Source of the DNA: Gemmobacter nectariphilus DSM 15620
GTDB lineage: Bacteria; Pseudomonadota; Alphaproteobacteria; Rhodobacterales; Rhodobacteraceae
Length of the DNA stretch: 64,000 nt
Assembly: GCF_000429765.1 (NCBI RefSeq)
Contig: NZ_AUCM01000008.1
Location: forward strand, 147,430 to 211,429
Direction: 5' to 3'
The stretch's first letter is position 1. Each line of letters begins with the position of its first letter. Position numbers and translations under genes: made by a program. Under the pieces are notes generated by a model. It saw only the letters and a program-made list of their open reading frames with translations. It was not told the DNA's origin and did not search any database. Of this stretch, positions 52,937 through 62,459 are shown one piece after another.

Positions 52937-54577
52937 TTGCCAGCCACTTTCGGCATCGTCGATCTGTTTGCCGGCCCTGGCGGGCTGGGCGAGGGCTTTT
53001 CGTCCCTCGATGTCGGCGGCCACGCGCCGTTCCGGATCGGCATCTCGGTCGAGAAGGAGGCCTCGGCGCATCGTACGCTGACGTTGCGCGCCTTTCTGCG
53101 GGCGTATCAGGCGCGTCTCGGGGCGTTGCCGAAGGCCTTCATCGACTTCCACGCCGGACTGATCCCGGAGCCCGACTGGAGCGAGGTGGATGCGGCGGCC
53201 TGGCAGCATGCGACGGCGGAGGCGCAATGCCTCGAACTCGGGACGGAGCCGGCTGCCGCCGCCATCGATCATGCCATCGGTGCGCTGCGCCGGGATTTCG
53301 ACGACACCATCCTGATCGGCGGCCCGCCCTGCCAGGCCTATTCGCTTGTCGGGCGCGCTCGGGCGAAGGGGAAGGTCGGATACGTCCCCGAGGAGGACGA
53401 GAGGCACTATCTCTTCCGCGAGTACATCCGCGTGCTCGACCGCCTGCGCCCCGTCGCCTTCGTCATGGAAAACGTCAAGGGCATGCTGTCCTCGACGGTC
53501 GAAAGCCGCCTCGTCTTCGAGATGCTGATGGAAGACCTCGCCTCGCTCGGCACCGGGCGGGGGCATCACTACGAGATGCGGGCGATCCGGGTGGCGGACG
53601 GCAGGGCCAGTCTGCAGGAGGCCGCACAGTCTTCGGATTTCATCGTCCGCGCCGAGGAATGGGGGGTGCCGCAGCGGCGTCACCGGGTGATCATCGTCGG
53701 CATCCGCTCAGATCTGGCGGACAGGGCCACCGGGACGAGTGTACCGGTTTCCGGGGTGACACGGACTGTCGATGACGCCATCGGCATGATGCCGGACCTG
53801 CGCAGCGGCCTGAGCCGAGGTCGCGATGACCCGGCGAGCTGGCGGCGAGAGGTCGTCGAGGCCGCCCGGTTGCTGGCAGGCACCCACCGGGGCAAGGAAG
53901 ACGGGCCGCTGCGCGACGCCTTTTTCGCCGTTGCGACGGGCCTGAAGGATGGACAGCTGGCACCCCGTCTATCGGCATGGCGCCCCGAGGGCTACGGCAC
54001 GTCGAACGACGAACTCCTCGCCTGGCTGGAGCGCCCTGCGTTGCGCGGTTTCGCCCAGCACGAGACACGCGGGCACATGCCCTCGGACCTCGGGCGCTAT
54101 CTGTTCGCAGCCGTCTTCGGCGCGGTACGCGGTTACAGCCCCAAGGCCGCCGATTTCCCGCTGTCGCTCAGCCCCGACCACCGCAACTGGCACAGCGGCG
54201 TCTTCAACGACCGCTTCCGGGTCCAGCTCGCCGGCGAGCCATCGACCACGGTCACGAGCCACATATCGAAGGACGGCCACTACTTCATCCACCCCGATCC
54301 CATGCAGTGCCGCAGCCTGACCGTGCGCGAGGCGGCGCGCCTGCAGACCTTCCCGGACGACTACCTGTTCCTCGGGAACCGGACGCAGCAGTACGTGCAG
54401 GTTGGCAATGCAGTGCCGCCCTACCTCGCCCGCCAGATCGCCCAGCTTCTCTTGCGCGGCCTTTCCGGACCGCCGTCTTGCGAACCGCCAGGGACCGAAG
54501 CCTCCGAAATGGCTGCTCGCAGCCGCGAGATTTCTTCGGCCAGGACGCCCGCGTCAGAGAGCTTGCCGAGGAGATAG
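52937..54577 (+). CDS. dcm: DNA cytosine-5 methyltransferase (Dcm-type)
   Basis: This modification methylase has 546 residues. Motif I is IVDLFAGPGGLGEGFSSLD (about 7-25), motif IV with catalytic Cys is LIGGPPCQAYSLVG (about 122-135), motif VI VAFVMENVKGM (about 174), and motif VIII VPQRRHRVIIVG (about 245). Motifs IX/X are REAARLQTFPDDYLF and QVGNAVPPYLAR (about 491). Between VIII and IX lies a large target-recognition domain. I chose TTG 52937 with GAGAGG 10 bases upstream, because the longer frame overlaps vsr. The target sequence cannot be read from the protein. Confidence 0.9.
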   Translation: MPATFGIVDLFAGPGGLGEGFSSLDVGGHAPFRIGISVEKEASAHRTLTLRAFLRAYQARLGALPKAFIDFHAGLIPEPDWSEVDAAAWQHATAEAQCLELGTEPAAAAIDHAIGALRRDFDDTILIGGPPCQAYSLVGRARAKGKVGYVPEEDERHYLFREYIRVLDRLRPVAFVMENVKGMLSSTVESRLVFEMLMEDLASLGTGRGHHYEMRAIRVADGRASLQEAAQSSDFIVRAEEWGVPQRRHRVIIVGIRSDLADRATGTSVPVSGVTRTVDDAIGMMPDLRSGLSRGRDDPASWRREVVEAARLLAGTHRGKEDGPLRDAFFAVATGLKDGQLAPRLSAWRPEGYGTSNDELLAWLERPALRGFAQHETRGHMPSDLGRYLFAAVFGAVRGYSPKAADFPLSLSPDHRNWHSGVFNDRFRVQLAGEPSTTVTSHISKDGHYFIHPDPMQCRSLTVREAARLQTFPDDYLFLGNRTQQYVQVGNAVPPYLARQIAQLLLRGLSGPPSCEPPGTEASEMAARSREISSARTPASESLPRR

Positions 54578-55575
54578 TCGAGAGCGTTACGTTCTCCCCG
54601 GTCAAGAGTAGCGTGGCCTTCCTGAAGGGTTTCGAGCGCGGATTGCGACTTCGGTGAAAGCCAACCGCGCTTCCCGGATTCCTGCCTCACTTTCCGGGCA
54701 GCATCCGCCATGCTCGACCCCGACATCGAGAGCTCGGCCTCAAGTACCTCAACCTGTTTGCCGTCTTCCGATCGCCTGCCAGGTGCGGCGTCGGGGCTGT
54801 CCAGGATCCCCGACGTTCCGCCTCGAGTGGGGGCGGACTGATCGGGCACGCCGAAAACCCCGTCGAGGAAACTGGCGAGATCGCCCCGCGGCAGGTCCGC
54901 AAGGGACCTGATCTCGTTGCGGACCCGGATGCGGAGGATCGCGCGACGCATGATGTCCTCCATGGCCCCCTTGCCATGATGGCGCGCAGCGCGGAGCCAT
55001 GCCTCTGCGACGGCAAGGGCAAGAACGTGATCGCCCCCGATGCTCGGTCGCTCGGTAATCTGCACGAGGGCATCCTCGGTCAGCGCCTCCAGTAATCTCC
55101 AACGCTCGGCATGCCCCGGCCCCCGATCGAGTGCACGGCCACGCATCCAGAGCCTTTGGAAGGTATTGCGCACACCTCCGGCGTAGCGCTCTGTCGAGCT
55201 GCCGAAGCGCCAGTGGGTGATGTCCGGGGCAATGACAGCGGCAACAAACGCCCAGACATCATCCCGAAGCGCCTCGCCGGTAGTGAAGAGGTCGGATCGA
55301 GCAAGCCAGGCTGCGGTCTCGGCATCGAAGCCGGCATGGGACTGCCGGGCACCTTGCTGTCCAAACCCATGTTTCCGGGCAATTGCGACGAGATCCTGCC
55401 GCACGGTTGCGAGGGACGCTGGAGGGACGGGTGCGCCTCCGGTCGCGGCAAAGCGCACCTGATCGGGAAGGGCATCGGGGCGAAAGCCGGCCCATGCCGA
55501 CGGGCCATGCTCGAGGAACCTGCGAACGATGACATCGCAGGCCGGACCGGGCAGTCTTGGAAGCAGAAACGTCAT
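54421..55575 (-). CDS. unknown cassette protein (possibly DUF6339-like)
   Basis: This 384-residue protein has only a faint resemblance to DUF6339-type proteins of Z1/MORC loci. The centre carries ITHWRFGSSTERYAGGVRNT and FQRLWMRGRALDRG (about residues 118-151), followed by ALTEDALVQITERPSIGGD. A later part is low complexity, then the helical VRQESGKRGWLSPKSQSALE, ending in an Arg-rich tail. It is the last gene of the operon. Its 3' end overlaps the 3' end of dcm by 157 bases on the opposite strand. No nuclease motif is visible. Role in the system unknown. Confidence 0.7.
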   Translation of the reverse strand: MTFLLPRLPGPACDVIVRRFLEHGPSAWAGFRPDALPDQVRFAATGGAPVPPASLATVRQDLVAIARKHGFGQQGARQSHAGFDAETAAWLARSDLFTTGEALRDDVWAFVAAVIAPDITHWRFGSSTERYAGGVRNTFQRLWMRGRALDRGPGHAERWRLLEALTEDALVQITERPSIGGDHVLALAVAEAWLRAARHHGKGAMEDIMRRAILRIRVRNEIRSLADLPRGDLASFLDGVFGVPDQSAPTRGGTSGILDSPDAAPGRRSEDGKQVEVLEAELSMSGSSMADAARKVRQESGKRGWLSPKSQSALETLQEGHATLDRGERNALDYLLGKLSDAGVLAEEISRLRAAISEASVPGGSQDGGPERPRKRSWAIWRAR

Positions 55576-56480
55576 TCCGGAACTCCCGGCTCGGCGAGCG
55601 CAAGCATCGTGGAGCGGAAGACGCCCGGACGGCCTTCAAGGACAGAACGGATGAAGGAAGCGTCCTTGCCGGGCCACGCCTTGCGCAGCCACGTTGCGGC
55701 CTGGGCGCCGAGTGACCCGGGCTCTGCCGCATCCATCATCGTTTCGGCTTCGGGGTCGGCAAGAAAACGCTCGCAGATCTGACTCATGACATCGCCAAGC
55801 AGGAACTGGATCGTGGCCGGGTCCTCGTCCTCGATCCGCTGAAGGGTCTCGCTGGACTTCGCGTTAAGGTAAAGGCGAACCGCTCCGTGGAAGTCTCGCG
55901 TCCAGTCCCCAGGCGACCAGTGCAGGTGCCACGGCGCAGCACCCGCAATTCCGCCACCGAGCATCTGCGCGAGGTCCACCGTCTCGATGGGGAAGCGCGG
56001 CTCCTCGCCCTCGAGCCTGACCCGAATAGTCTCCGACCAGAGCCGGTCACCGGGATGGTCGGGTGACAGCGCCGAAGCCTCTGTGGGGGCATTCGCCAAC
56101 AGGAACTCCGTCTGCAGATCGAGGATCATCGAAAGCCGGCGCCCCTCGATGGTCTGATCGAACTCCCAGGACGTGTCGCCCGGTCGGAGGTCCCGGTGCG
56201 TGCGGGAGAGGATCAGGCGTGGCAGCCTGCCCTGACCCGTCCCGATCCTAACCGAGGCGGCAAAGGCGAGCTGATCGACGGGAATGCCGAGATCGGACGC
56301 TGCCTGGTCGAAGTTCAGGCGAATCGTCCTGCGAACTCGGATGTCGGTCGCGCTGTCCCAGTGAGGAAGGAACTCGCCCGACGCGGACCATTCGACACCG
56401 TCCAGCGAAATCTCCCATGCCGACGCTTCCACGGCGGCCTCGGAAAGCGTGAGGAACGGAAACGCGACCCGGCGGTTCAT
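55572..56480 (-). CDS. unknown cassette protein
   Basis: I do not recognise this 302-residue protein. The first half is beta-rich with alternating charge (DGVEWSASGEFLPHWDSATD; IRVRRTIRLNFDQAASDLGI, about residues 28-65). The second half is helical (SSETLQRIEDEDPATIQFLL), with GSLGAQAATWLRKAWPG near the C-terminus. It overlaps both neighbours by 4 bases, so it is an integral part of the operon. It could be a structural or adaptor subunit linking the GHKL ATPase to the downstream gene product; this is inference from position. Confidence 0.75.
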   Translation of the reverse strand: MNRRVAFPFLTLSEAAVEASAWEISLDGVEWSASGEFLPHWDSATDIRVRRTIRLNFDQAASDLGIPVDQLAFAASVRIGTGQGRLPRLILSRTHRDLRPGDTSWEFDQTIEGRRLSMILDLQTEFLLANAPTEASALSPDHPGDRLWSETIRVRLEGEEPRFPIETVDLAQMLGGGIAGAAPWHLHWSPGDWTRDFHGAVRLYLNAKSSETLQRIEDEDPATIQFLLGDVMSQICERFLADPEAETMMDAAEPGSLGAQAATWLRKAWPGKDASFIRSVLEGRPGVFRSTMLALAEPGVPE

Positions 56481-58330
56481 GAGGCGGCCTCTGGTATGAC
56501 ATCCGCATCCGCCGTAACCGCGCAGTCATCCGGCACACGGACACGGATCTCGAACCATCCCTCCCGGCCGCTGAGATCGAGCGTGTTGCCGGTGGTTTCC
56601 GCCTCTCCGGCCAGCCACCTGACGGACAGGACGTCGGGCCTGCCGACGGCGTCGTCGGCCGATCCGAGCGTAGCCCCTTCCACGGCGACAGAAGCCGAGG
56701 CAATCAGCTTCGCGCCGCTTCGCCGCGTGTCCTGCGTTACCTCCGTCAGGAAGACGGCAATTCGCCCGGCATCGCCCGCCTCGAGACGCTGGAAGACGGG
56801 ACGACTTGCCCGTGCCCTCGATGGACGCCCACCGCCGGAACCTCCGGAACCTCGCCGCCGACCGGCACCGTCGCCCCCGACGTTTTCGAGCACAGCCCCG
56901 AGACGCCCGGCAAGGCGGGCGAGCGGCGGGCCGGATCCGTCCCCCGGCCTTCGCGAGATCGGCTCCATGCCCATCTCGGAAGCGATTTCCTTCAGGCGCT
57001 TCAGCGCTATGTTGACGTAGCGCTTCTCGTTCCCTTTCGGCAGGTTGTCGGGAACCCAGTCGTCGTGGGCAGGCGGTTCGGAATCCGCGAAGGCCTGCTC
57101 TACCTCATCCTCGTCGCTGGCGATGAATACGCCTGCCCATTCAAGCCGCGCGTCGGGGAGCGGATTGCCCTCGAGATACTTCACGACCAGCTCGACGGGG
57201 CGCATCAGTGCAACGTGGTGCATCTGCTCGGGGAAAAGCCGGGCGTCCTCATCTGCAGTCAAGTGACGCCTGAGCGACCGCAGGCCCTTCTCGATCGCGA
57301 GCGTCCCGAGGAACTTCTGTGGCCTCTGGGACTCGATCTGCCGAACATCGTTCCCCTTGCGGGCCCGCGCCGCGCTCATCGCCTTGCACAAAAGATCGAA
57401 CGGGGCGAATTCTTCAGGCGTCGGAACGGGCAGTTCCCGATCCTCCACCATCACCCTGCAAGCAAACCGGTGCTTAGCGGGGGCGTCGCGCATCATCCGC
57501 GGCCAGAAGTTCCAAAGCAGTGTCTCGATGATCCGGTTTCCGGTTGCCGTCAGATCGCCCTCGTCGGTCTGGAAGCCGAGGATCATGATCGATGTCCCCG
57601 ATCGGCCGGGTCCGCGTGCCGGCAGACCGATATGGCCGGCAAGTGCTGAGGCGGCAGCACCCGTTGCCGGATCGGCGATCCCGTCGGCTGGATCCCTGAC
57701 GCCCCACCAGTGACGGCCTGTGAAGCGCCTCCTCATCCCGTTCTCCGGCTTTTCGAAGGAGCGGCCGACATGGCATGCCATCAGGCGCCGCCCCTCCGGA
57801 CCGGCTCCGTCGGGCAGCGTATCGACGATGATCGTGCTGCACGCGCTGGCGCGATACAGGGCGACCTTGCCGAAGCCGTAGGTGCCGCCCCCCTGTTCGG
57901 TGTCCCGAGCTGTGCCGATATTGCGAAGGAAGTCGATGAAGTTGGTCTGTTCGATTCCCACCGGGATCCGGTCTGATCGTGTCGGGCCGCCAAGGCCCAC
58001 AGTGCCGAAGTCGCAGATCTCGAGTACGACCGCACTTTCGGCCTCGAGGAAGCCCGAGATCGTGGCGGACGAACGCGGCTCCTCCGGAATCTCGGCAAGG
58101 ACGACGCTCCGAAGGATGTCGTGCTGGGTTTCCGAGAGAGTCCGCAGCCTGATCAGGATCTCGGGCCCGACGCCCGGTCGCGCGGCGTCGGCAATGTTCT
58201 GGACAGATTCCCGGATGACCGTCTGCAACGGATCGAGTGTTGGTGCACCGAGCAGACGGCGGAAGTTCTCGCCGATGTTTCCGGTCGAACCGTAAGGCTC
58301 GGAATGGAGCTCAAGCGGGCTCAAGGTCAT
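56477..58330 (-). CDS. MORC/MutL-like GHKL ATPase of the defence cassette
   Basis: The 617-residue protein has a GHKL ATP-binding fold: motif N is VIRESVQNIADAARPG (about 38-53), motif G1 CDFGTVGLGGPTRSDRIPVG (about 106-125) with the Asp and Gly residues, and G2 GGTYGFGKVALYRAS (about 147-161). A second domain with an IEKGLRSLRRHL segment follows, then a basic, Gly/Arg-rich spacer and a C-terminal beta-rich part. Prokaryotic MORC ATPases with Z1 and PD-(D/E)XK partners were described by comparative genomics of R-M systems. It probably forms an ATP-gated clamp on DNA. Confidence 0.85.
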   Translation of the reverse strand: MTLSPLELHSEPYGSTGNIGENFRRLLGAPTLDPLQTVIRESVQNIADAARPGVGPEILIRLRTLSETQHDILRSVVLAEIPEEPRSSATISGFLEAESAVVLEICDFGTVGLGGPTRSDRIPVGIEQTNFIDFLRNIGTARDTEQGGGTYGFGKVALYRASACSTIIVDTLPDGAGPEGRRLMACHVGRSFEKPENGMRRRFTGRHWWGVRDPADGIADPATGAAASALAGHIGLPARGPGRSGTSIMILGFQTDEGDLTATGNRIIETLLWNFWPRMMRDAPAKHRFACRVMVEDRELPVPTPEEFAPFDLLCKAMSAARARKGNDVRQIESQRPQKFLGTLAIEKGLRSLRRHLTADEDARLFPEQMHHVALMRPVELVVKYLEGNPLPDARLEWAGVFIASDEDEVEQAFADSEPPAHDDWVPDNLPKGNEKRYVNIALKRLKEIASEMGMEPISRRPGDGSGPPLARLAGRLGAVLENVGGDGAGRRRGSGGSGGGRPSRARASRPVFQRLEAGDAGRIAVFLTEVTQDTRRSGAKLIASASVAVEGATLGSADDAVGRPDVLSVRWLAGEAETTGNTLDLSGREGWFEIRVRVPDDCAVTADADVIPEAAS

Positions 58331-59340
58331 CCGGACAATTCCTGAAGGAGTGAGGCGAATTCAGCCGGCGGGCATTCTGCGTCAGAGGCATGCCCGAGAT
58401 CGATCCTGTAGGTCGCATCGACGATACCTGCAGGGATCATCCCTCCGACAAAGCTCGAAGGCACGATCCGGGGAAGACATGGGCCGACACGATAGAGGCG
58501 TTCTGCCTCCGCCCTGAATGCGAAACGGTTCCATGCGGCGTCATGCACGTCCGTGCAGCCGACTGCAGCGAGCAGCGCCCGCAGTCCCGCGGGGTCGTCG
58601 GCGCGCAGCAAGGCCCTGTCTCCGAGCGAAGCCACTGTGAGAAGGCCGCCCTCGACCGCCTCGAGGACCAGATGCGCAAGGTGCAACGATCCGCCCGCAG
58701 GCGGTTCCAACTGATCGATGCCGTTGATAGTGACCTCGCGGGCCCCTGCGCCGAGCGATGCCTTGACCTCCAGCGAGACGTCTCTGGCCCGGAAGTCGTG
58801 CCGGTCTCCGGCCGGCCCGCGCCAGCAGCGCCAGGCCGACGGCGAGATGTCAAGGAGCCGGTTCAACACGACCAGCTCGGCCACGAGGCCGACAACCCGC
58901 GATCTGTCCATCTCTCTCCCTGCTGGCGGGACGAGAAGTTCGCGGAAGTCATCGAGCGCACCTGCCACTGCCGCGACCCCGTCCTTCCGGTCGGCCAGAC
59001 GGCGGACGATGTCATCCACGACCTCGCCGAATACGGCTTCGAGATCCGGCGACATGCAGATGACATCGAGAAACCGGATCGCGCGTTGCCCATGCGTGAG
59101 AGTCGTCAAGCCGATCTTCAAGGCACTGCCCGTCTCGAGAGCACCGATCTTCTCGCCCGTCACAAGCGGCACCAGCAGCCGCGCTTCCCCGCCGGAACCG
59201 ATGGCCAGCCGGATCGGCCCCGCCTTCGTCGTTGCGCCAAGAGGCCGCGAGGGGATGCCGAGACCATCTCCGTCGATGTGGCCTGCCCGAAGGACGTTCC
59301 AGCGTCCCTGCGGCGGGCTTTCCTGTTCGCTTTCAGACAC
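58327..59340 (-). CDS. PD-(D/E)XK motif nuclease (DUF4420-like)
   Basis: A probable restriction nuclease subunit of 337 residues. The catalytic motif is visible at about 210: HDFRARDVSLEVKASLGAG, giving the Asp and the ExK pair with a hydrophobic strand between. The N-terminal part (LGATTKAGPIRLAIGSGGEA) matches DUF4420-type partners of Z1 proteins. GTG 59340 is the start, overlapping the Z1 stop by 8 bases; the longer frame is a low-complexity Arg/Ser shadow. It is the most likely DNA-cutting subunit of the cassette. Confidence 0.85.
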   Translation of the reverse strand: MSESEQESPPQGRWNVLRAGHIDGDGLGIPSRPLGATTKAGPIRLAIGSGGEARLLVPLVTGEKIGALETGSALKIGLTTLTHGQRAIRFLDVICMSPDLEAVFGEVVDDIVRRLADRKDGVAAVAGALDDFRELLVPPAGREMDRSRVVGLVAELVVLNRLLDISPSAWRCWRGPAGDRHDFRARDVSLEVKASLGAGAREVTINGIDQLEPPAGGSLHLAHLVLEAVEGGLLTVASLGDRALLRADDPAGLRALLAAVGCTDVHDAAWNRFAFRAEAERLYRVGPCLPRIVPSSFVGGMIPAGIVDATYRIDLGHASDAECPPAEFASLLQELSG

Positions 59341-61966
59341 CTGCCGCCTCCGTCTGCGCGGCCTCCTCTTCCTCGATCGCGGCGAGTTCCTCGGCCGACA
59401 GCGGCTGCAGCTCCACCGAGACGAAGTTCCCGCCCTCCGTGACCGATCCGGGGAAGACGATCCCGATGCCGAGCACGTCATGCACGGCATCGAGCGGCAC
59501 TCTCGCCTTGCTCTCGCGCTCGGGGCGCGAGTCCCGCGCGATGGGATAGAGCAGGAGAAGCGGAACCTGTCCCACCGAGTCCAGCCTCGCCGCCTTCAGT
59601 TCCTCCCAGCTTCCGTTGCCTCCGACAGTGTTGCCGCAGTCGAAAACCACATCGCGTCTCGACATGAGCGCCTTGATGTCCGCGATCCCGCTCGTGTCCT
59701 TCAACCTTGCGCGGTTGACCGTCCTGACGGAACCGATCGTGCCGAGAGGAGCATCGGAATGGCGACCGCGGCCGGACTCGACGATACCGATGTTCCATGA
59801 TGAAAGGCGCGGATCCGGCCCGTCGATGAACGGGACCAGCATGGCCGGCAGCAGGTCCGCCTGGGAGGACTCGACGGAATAGGCCTCGAGGAATCTGCGG
59901 ACCGACGACCTCGGCACGTTGCGCCAGAGCTTGCGCTCCCCTGCGTCCCGATCGCGCAGGCCAAGCGCCTCGATACGGCTGACAAGTTCGCTGCCTGCTG
60001 CCCAGTTCCTTTCGAGCAGTCCAGCGTCAGTGTGAGCGAAACGGAACGTCTGGCGATGGGTTCCCCAGTAGCTGACAGCACAGCGCCTCGCGGCGCGCAT
60101 CTTGTTTGCCGCAGTAATCGCCATGCCGGGAATTGCCCTGATCCGGACCGCCAGGTCCATCGGCGTGAGGTCGCGGAGCCGATACTGCTCGATGTCCTCC
60201 CTGATTTCCTGTTCGACGGAGGCAAGCGCCCTGAATCGCAGCTTGAGATCGCTCGGCATCCAGATCCGCGGAAGATCCTCGTAGCCGGGCCGGTAGCCGA
60301 ACCAGCGTCCCATCTGGAGTAGCGTGTCGTACTGGTTTGCCGTTCGCAGGAAATAACTGACCATCAGGCCTTCGAGGGTCAGGCCCCGAGCGAGGATGGA
60401 GCCGCCGACCACGATGTAGGTCTTTGGCCCGCCGGAATAATCGATCCTGTCGTCGCTTGCGCCGTTCTCGACCGGGAACTCGATGCTTTGGAGCACTTCC
60501 GGCAGATACCGGAAGACATCTTCCAGTGTGACCGGCTTCGCATCAGTCAGGTCGTCCGGCAGTCGTCCCTGCTCCTCGTCCCAGACCCGACCGAGCCGGG
60601 ATCCTATGTCGGATGCCGGATCGACAAGATCCTTGCGGTGCACGTCGACCCAGCCCTCGATCAGCGCCGCAACCACCTCGTGCGCACGAACGTAGGCCGA
60701 TGTGTGCACCAGCATCGTCATGTGCTGGTCCCCATGTCCACGGGCGCGCCGCGCGGCGCAGCATGCGAGGAAGTAGAGGATGGCGGCCTCGAGACTCGGC
60801 GTCATGGCAGGCTGGAAGGCGTCACGCTCCTTCCTGCTGCGCGGCTGCAGCCCCGCCTCGTCCTCATCCGGCACGTCGCGGATCATGTCGAGCCCTTCCT
60901 CGTCGGGCCGCACGTCCTCTGGGTCGACCGGCGTCTTCCCGAACAGACGCTCGGTGCCGAAGTACCGATCTGGTTTCGGCAGAGCCGTGATGAAGTCCCG
61001 TGGATAGAGATCGTCGAGCTCCTGGCCGTCGACACGGTAGGGGTTGATCAGCACATTCGCGAAGGGAGTGGCAGTGTAGCCGACATAGGTAACAGCCGGG
61101 AGAAGTCCGAGAAGTTCGCGGATGCGCTGGTTGATGGCCGTCATGTCGAGCTCGCCCCGCGCCGAGTTCACGCTTGCCTGGTCGCATTCGTCGTCGATGA
61201 CCAGGACCCGGAGCTGCTGCAACACAGCCGGCAATGTCTCCCTGATGGCCTTGCGCAGTTCTCCAAGGGGCGAGACGTTCTTCTTGATGACGGCCAGCTG
61301 CGCCTTGTCGGAATGGGAGAGGAAACCGCCCTGAGGCGGAGCCCGGAAATCCCTGTCCACCTCGTTCGACGTGAGCACCTGCCAGTTTAGGGGATTGCGC
61401 CGCACGAGGTCGGAATACAATCTGAGCTGGGTCTGATGGCGCAGCTTGTTCGTCAGACCGGCGAGGACGATCACTGTGTCGTAACCTGCATCGAGTGCCT
61501 TGGCGATGACGGCCGTCATGTTGGCCGTCTTGCCCGACTGGACGTGGCCGACGACCAGTCCGCGACAGGAGAACTGGCTCCTCGCCGGATCCCGCGGGTT
61601 CTCAAGAAGTGAGACCACTTCGTTCGATGCGTCATCAATGCCGCGCACGTCGTCCTCGTGCCACTTCTTCTCGTTAAGAAGGAAGGACTTCACGGCAGGC
61701 CAGTGCAGGTCCGACGGTCTCGGGCCGAAGTACCATTCCGGCCGTTTCCTGATCACCGAGTGGCTGTGGAGTATCTCGATCTGTTCGAACTCGCGGGCAA
61801 CGATGGCGGCGGCTTCGTCGATCTCGCCGGACAGATTAGCTGCAAGCCCGGGGGAGAGGAGGTCGAGTTCGGCGCGAACGGCAGCAACCGCGCTTTCGAG
61901 ATTGCCATGCCGTGGCAGCGCCTGGCGGATACGTTCAACCAATCCATCAACTTGAGGCCCCGGCAC
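59333..61966 (-). CDS. Z1-domain helicase-like ATPase
   Basis: The large motor of the cassette, 877 residues. It has the SF2 core: Walker A GLVVGHVQSGKTANMTAVIA (about 140), a DEAD-like VLVIDDECDQAS (about 255) and motif III-like VGYTATPFANV (about 290). The Z1 region follows (YIVVGGSILARGLTLEGLMV; LLQMGRWFGYRPGYEDLPRI, about 515-560). Z1 proteins are found with MORC ATPases, PD-(D/E)XK nucleases and DNA methylases in R-M-like islands. I chose GTG 61966, with GGGAGGGC just upstream; a TTG at 62047 has no such signal. It is the first gene of the five-gene operon. Confidence 0.88.
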   Translation of the reverse strand: MPGPQVDGLVERIRQALPRHGNLESAVAAVRAELDLLSPGLAANLSGEIDEAAAIVAREFEQIEILHSHSVIRKRPEWYFGPRPSDLHWPAVKSFLLNEKKWHEDDVRGIDDASNEVVSLLENPRDPARSQFSCRGLVVGHVQSGKTANMTAVIAKALDAGYDTVIVLAGLTNKLRHQTQLRLYSDLVRRNPLNWQVLTSNEVDRDFRAPPQGGFLSHSDKAQLAVIKKNVSPLGELRKAIRETLPAVLQQLRVLVIDDECDQASVNSARGELDMTAINQRIRELLGLLPAVTYVGYTATPFANVLINPYRVDGQELDDLYPRDFITALPKPDRYFGTERLFGKTPVDPEDVRPDEEGLDMIRDVPDEDEAGLQPRSRKERDAFQPAMTPSLEAAILYFLACCAARRARGHGDQHMTMLVHTSAYVRAHEVVAALIEGWVDVHRKDLVDPASDIGSRLGRVWDEEQGRLPDDLTDAKPVTLEDVFRYLPEVLQSIEFPVENGASDDRIDYSGGPKTYIVVGGSILARGLTLEGLMVSYFLRTANQYDTLLQMGRWFGYRPGYEDLPRIWMPSDLKLRFRALASVEQEIREDIEQYRLRDLTPMDLAVRIRAIPGMAITAANKMRAARRCAVSYWGTHRQTFRFAHTDAGLLERNWAAGSELVSRIEALGLRDRDAGERKLWRNVPRSSVRRFLEAYSVESSQADLLPAMLVPFIDGPDPRLSSWNIGIVESGRGRHSDAPLGTIGSVRTVNRARLKDTSGIADIKALMSRRDVVFDCGNTVGGNGSWEELKAARLDSVGQVPLLLLYPIARDSRPERESKARVPLDAVHDVLGIGIVFPGSVTEGGNFVSVELQPLSAEELAAIEEEEAAQTEAAGV

Positions 61967-62078
61967 AACGCCCTCCCGACTGAAACGCGAGCAATCTCCA
62001 GAGAACTGGATCAAGCCCAAGCAATCACGCGATGATTTTAGGATCAAGACGAGGATTGGACGGGCAGTGTCGAGAATG

Positions 62079-62459
62079 TCAGAAAGACTTCTTCTGCCGC
62101 TCCCACTCCTCCGGGAACCCGTACATCAGCCGGGCCAAGATCACGTCCGGCCCTTGCCGCCCTTCCAGAATTGTATCCACGATGTCGGGTGCGAGGAGCG
62201 TGAGGCGCAGAACGCGGGTCATGTAGGAGGGCGCGATGCCCTCGTGCTCGGCCAGTTCGGCGATGGTGGTGAACTCGCCCGACTCCAGCATCCGCTTCCA
62301 GCGGAACGCGCGGGCCAGCGCCTTGACCAGCGCGTTGTCGGTCCGCCGCGGTTGCGTGGCGCCCTCGGGCATCTGCATTTCCTTCTTCCCGCCGCGTTTC
62401 ACGATCCTGAATGGGACGTGAAGCGTGACCGTCTCGGGGATCGGAGCCCCGCGGGTCAT
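62079..62459 (-). CDS. conserved recombinase-associated HTH-like protein
   Basis: A 126-residue protein that in alphaproteobacteria commonly follows serine recombinases in mobile elements. The middle holds a HTH-like ALARAFRWKRMLESGEFTTI, then AELAEHEGIAPSYMTRVLRL (about 50-90), resembling a DNA-binding sigma-like or ParB-like helix pair. It overlaps the recombinase stop by 4 bases. It may help target or regulate recombination; its mechanism is unknown. Confidence 0.65.
   Translation of the reverse strand: MTRGAPIPETVTLHVPFRIVKRGGKKEMQMPEGATQPRRTDNALVKALARAFRWKRMLESGEFTTIAELAEHEGIAPSYMTRVLRLTLLAPDIVDTILEGRQGPDVILARLMYGFPEEWERQKKSF

Noticed and set aside
52241..53683. 480-residue minus-strand frame
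   Set aside because: Overlaps vsr in another frame and runs antisense to dcm; no domain.
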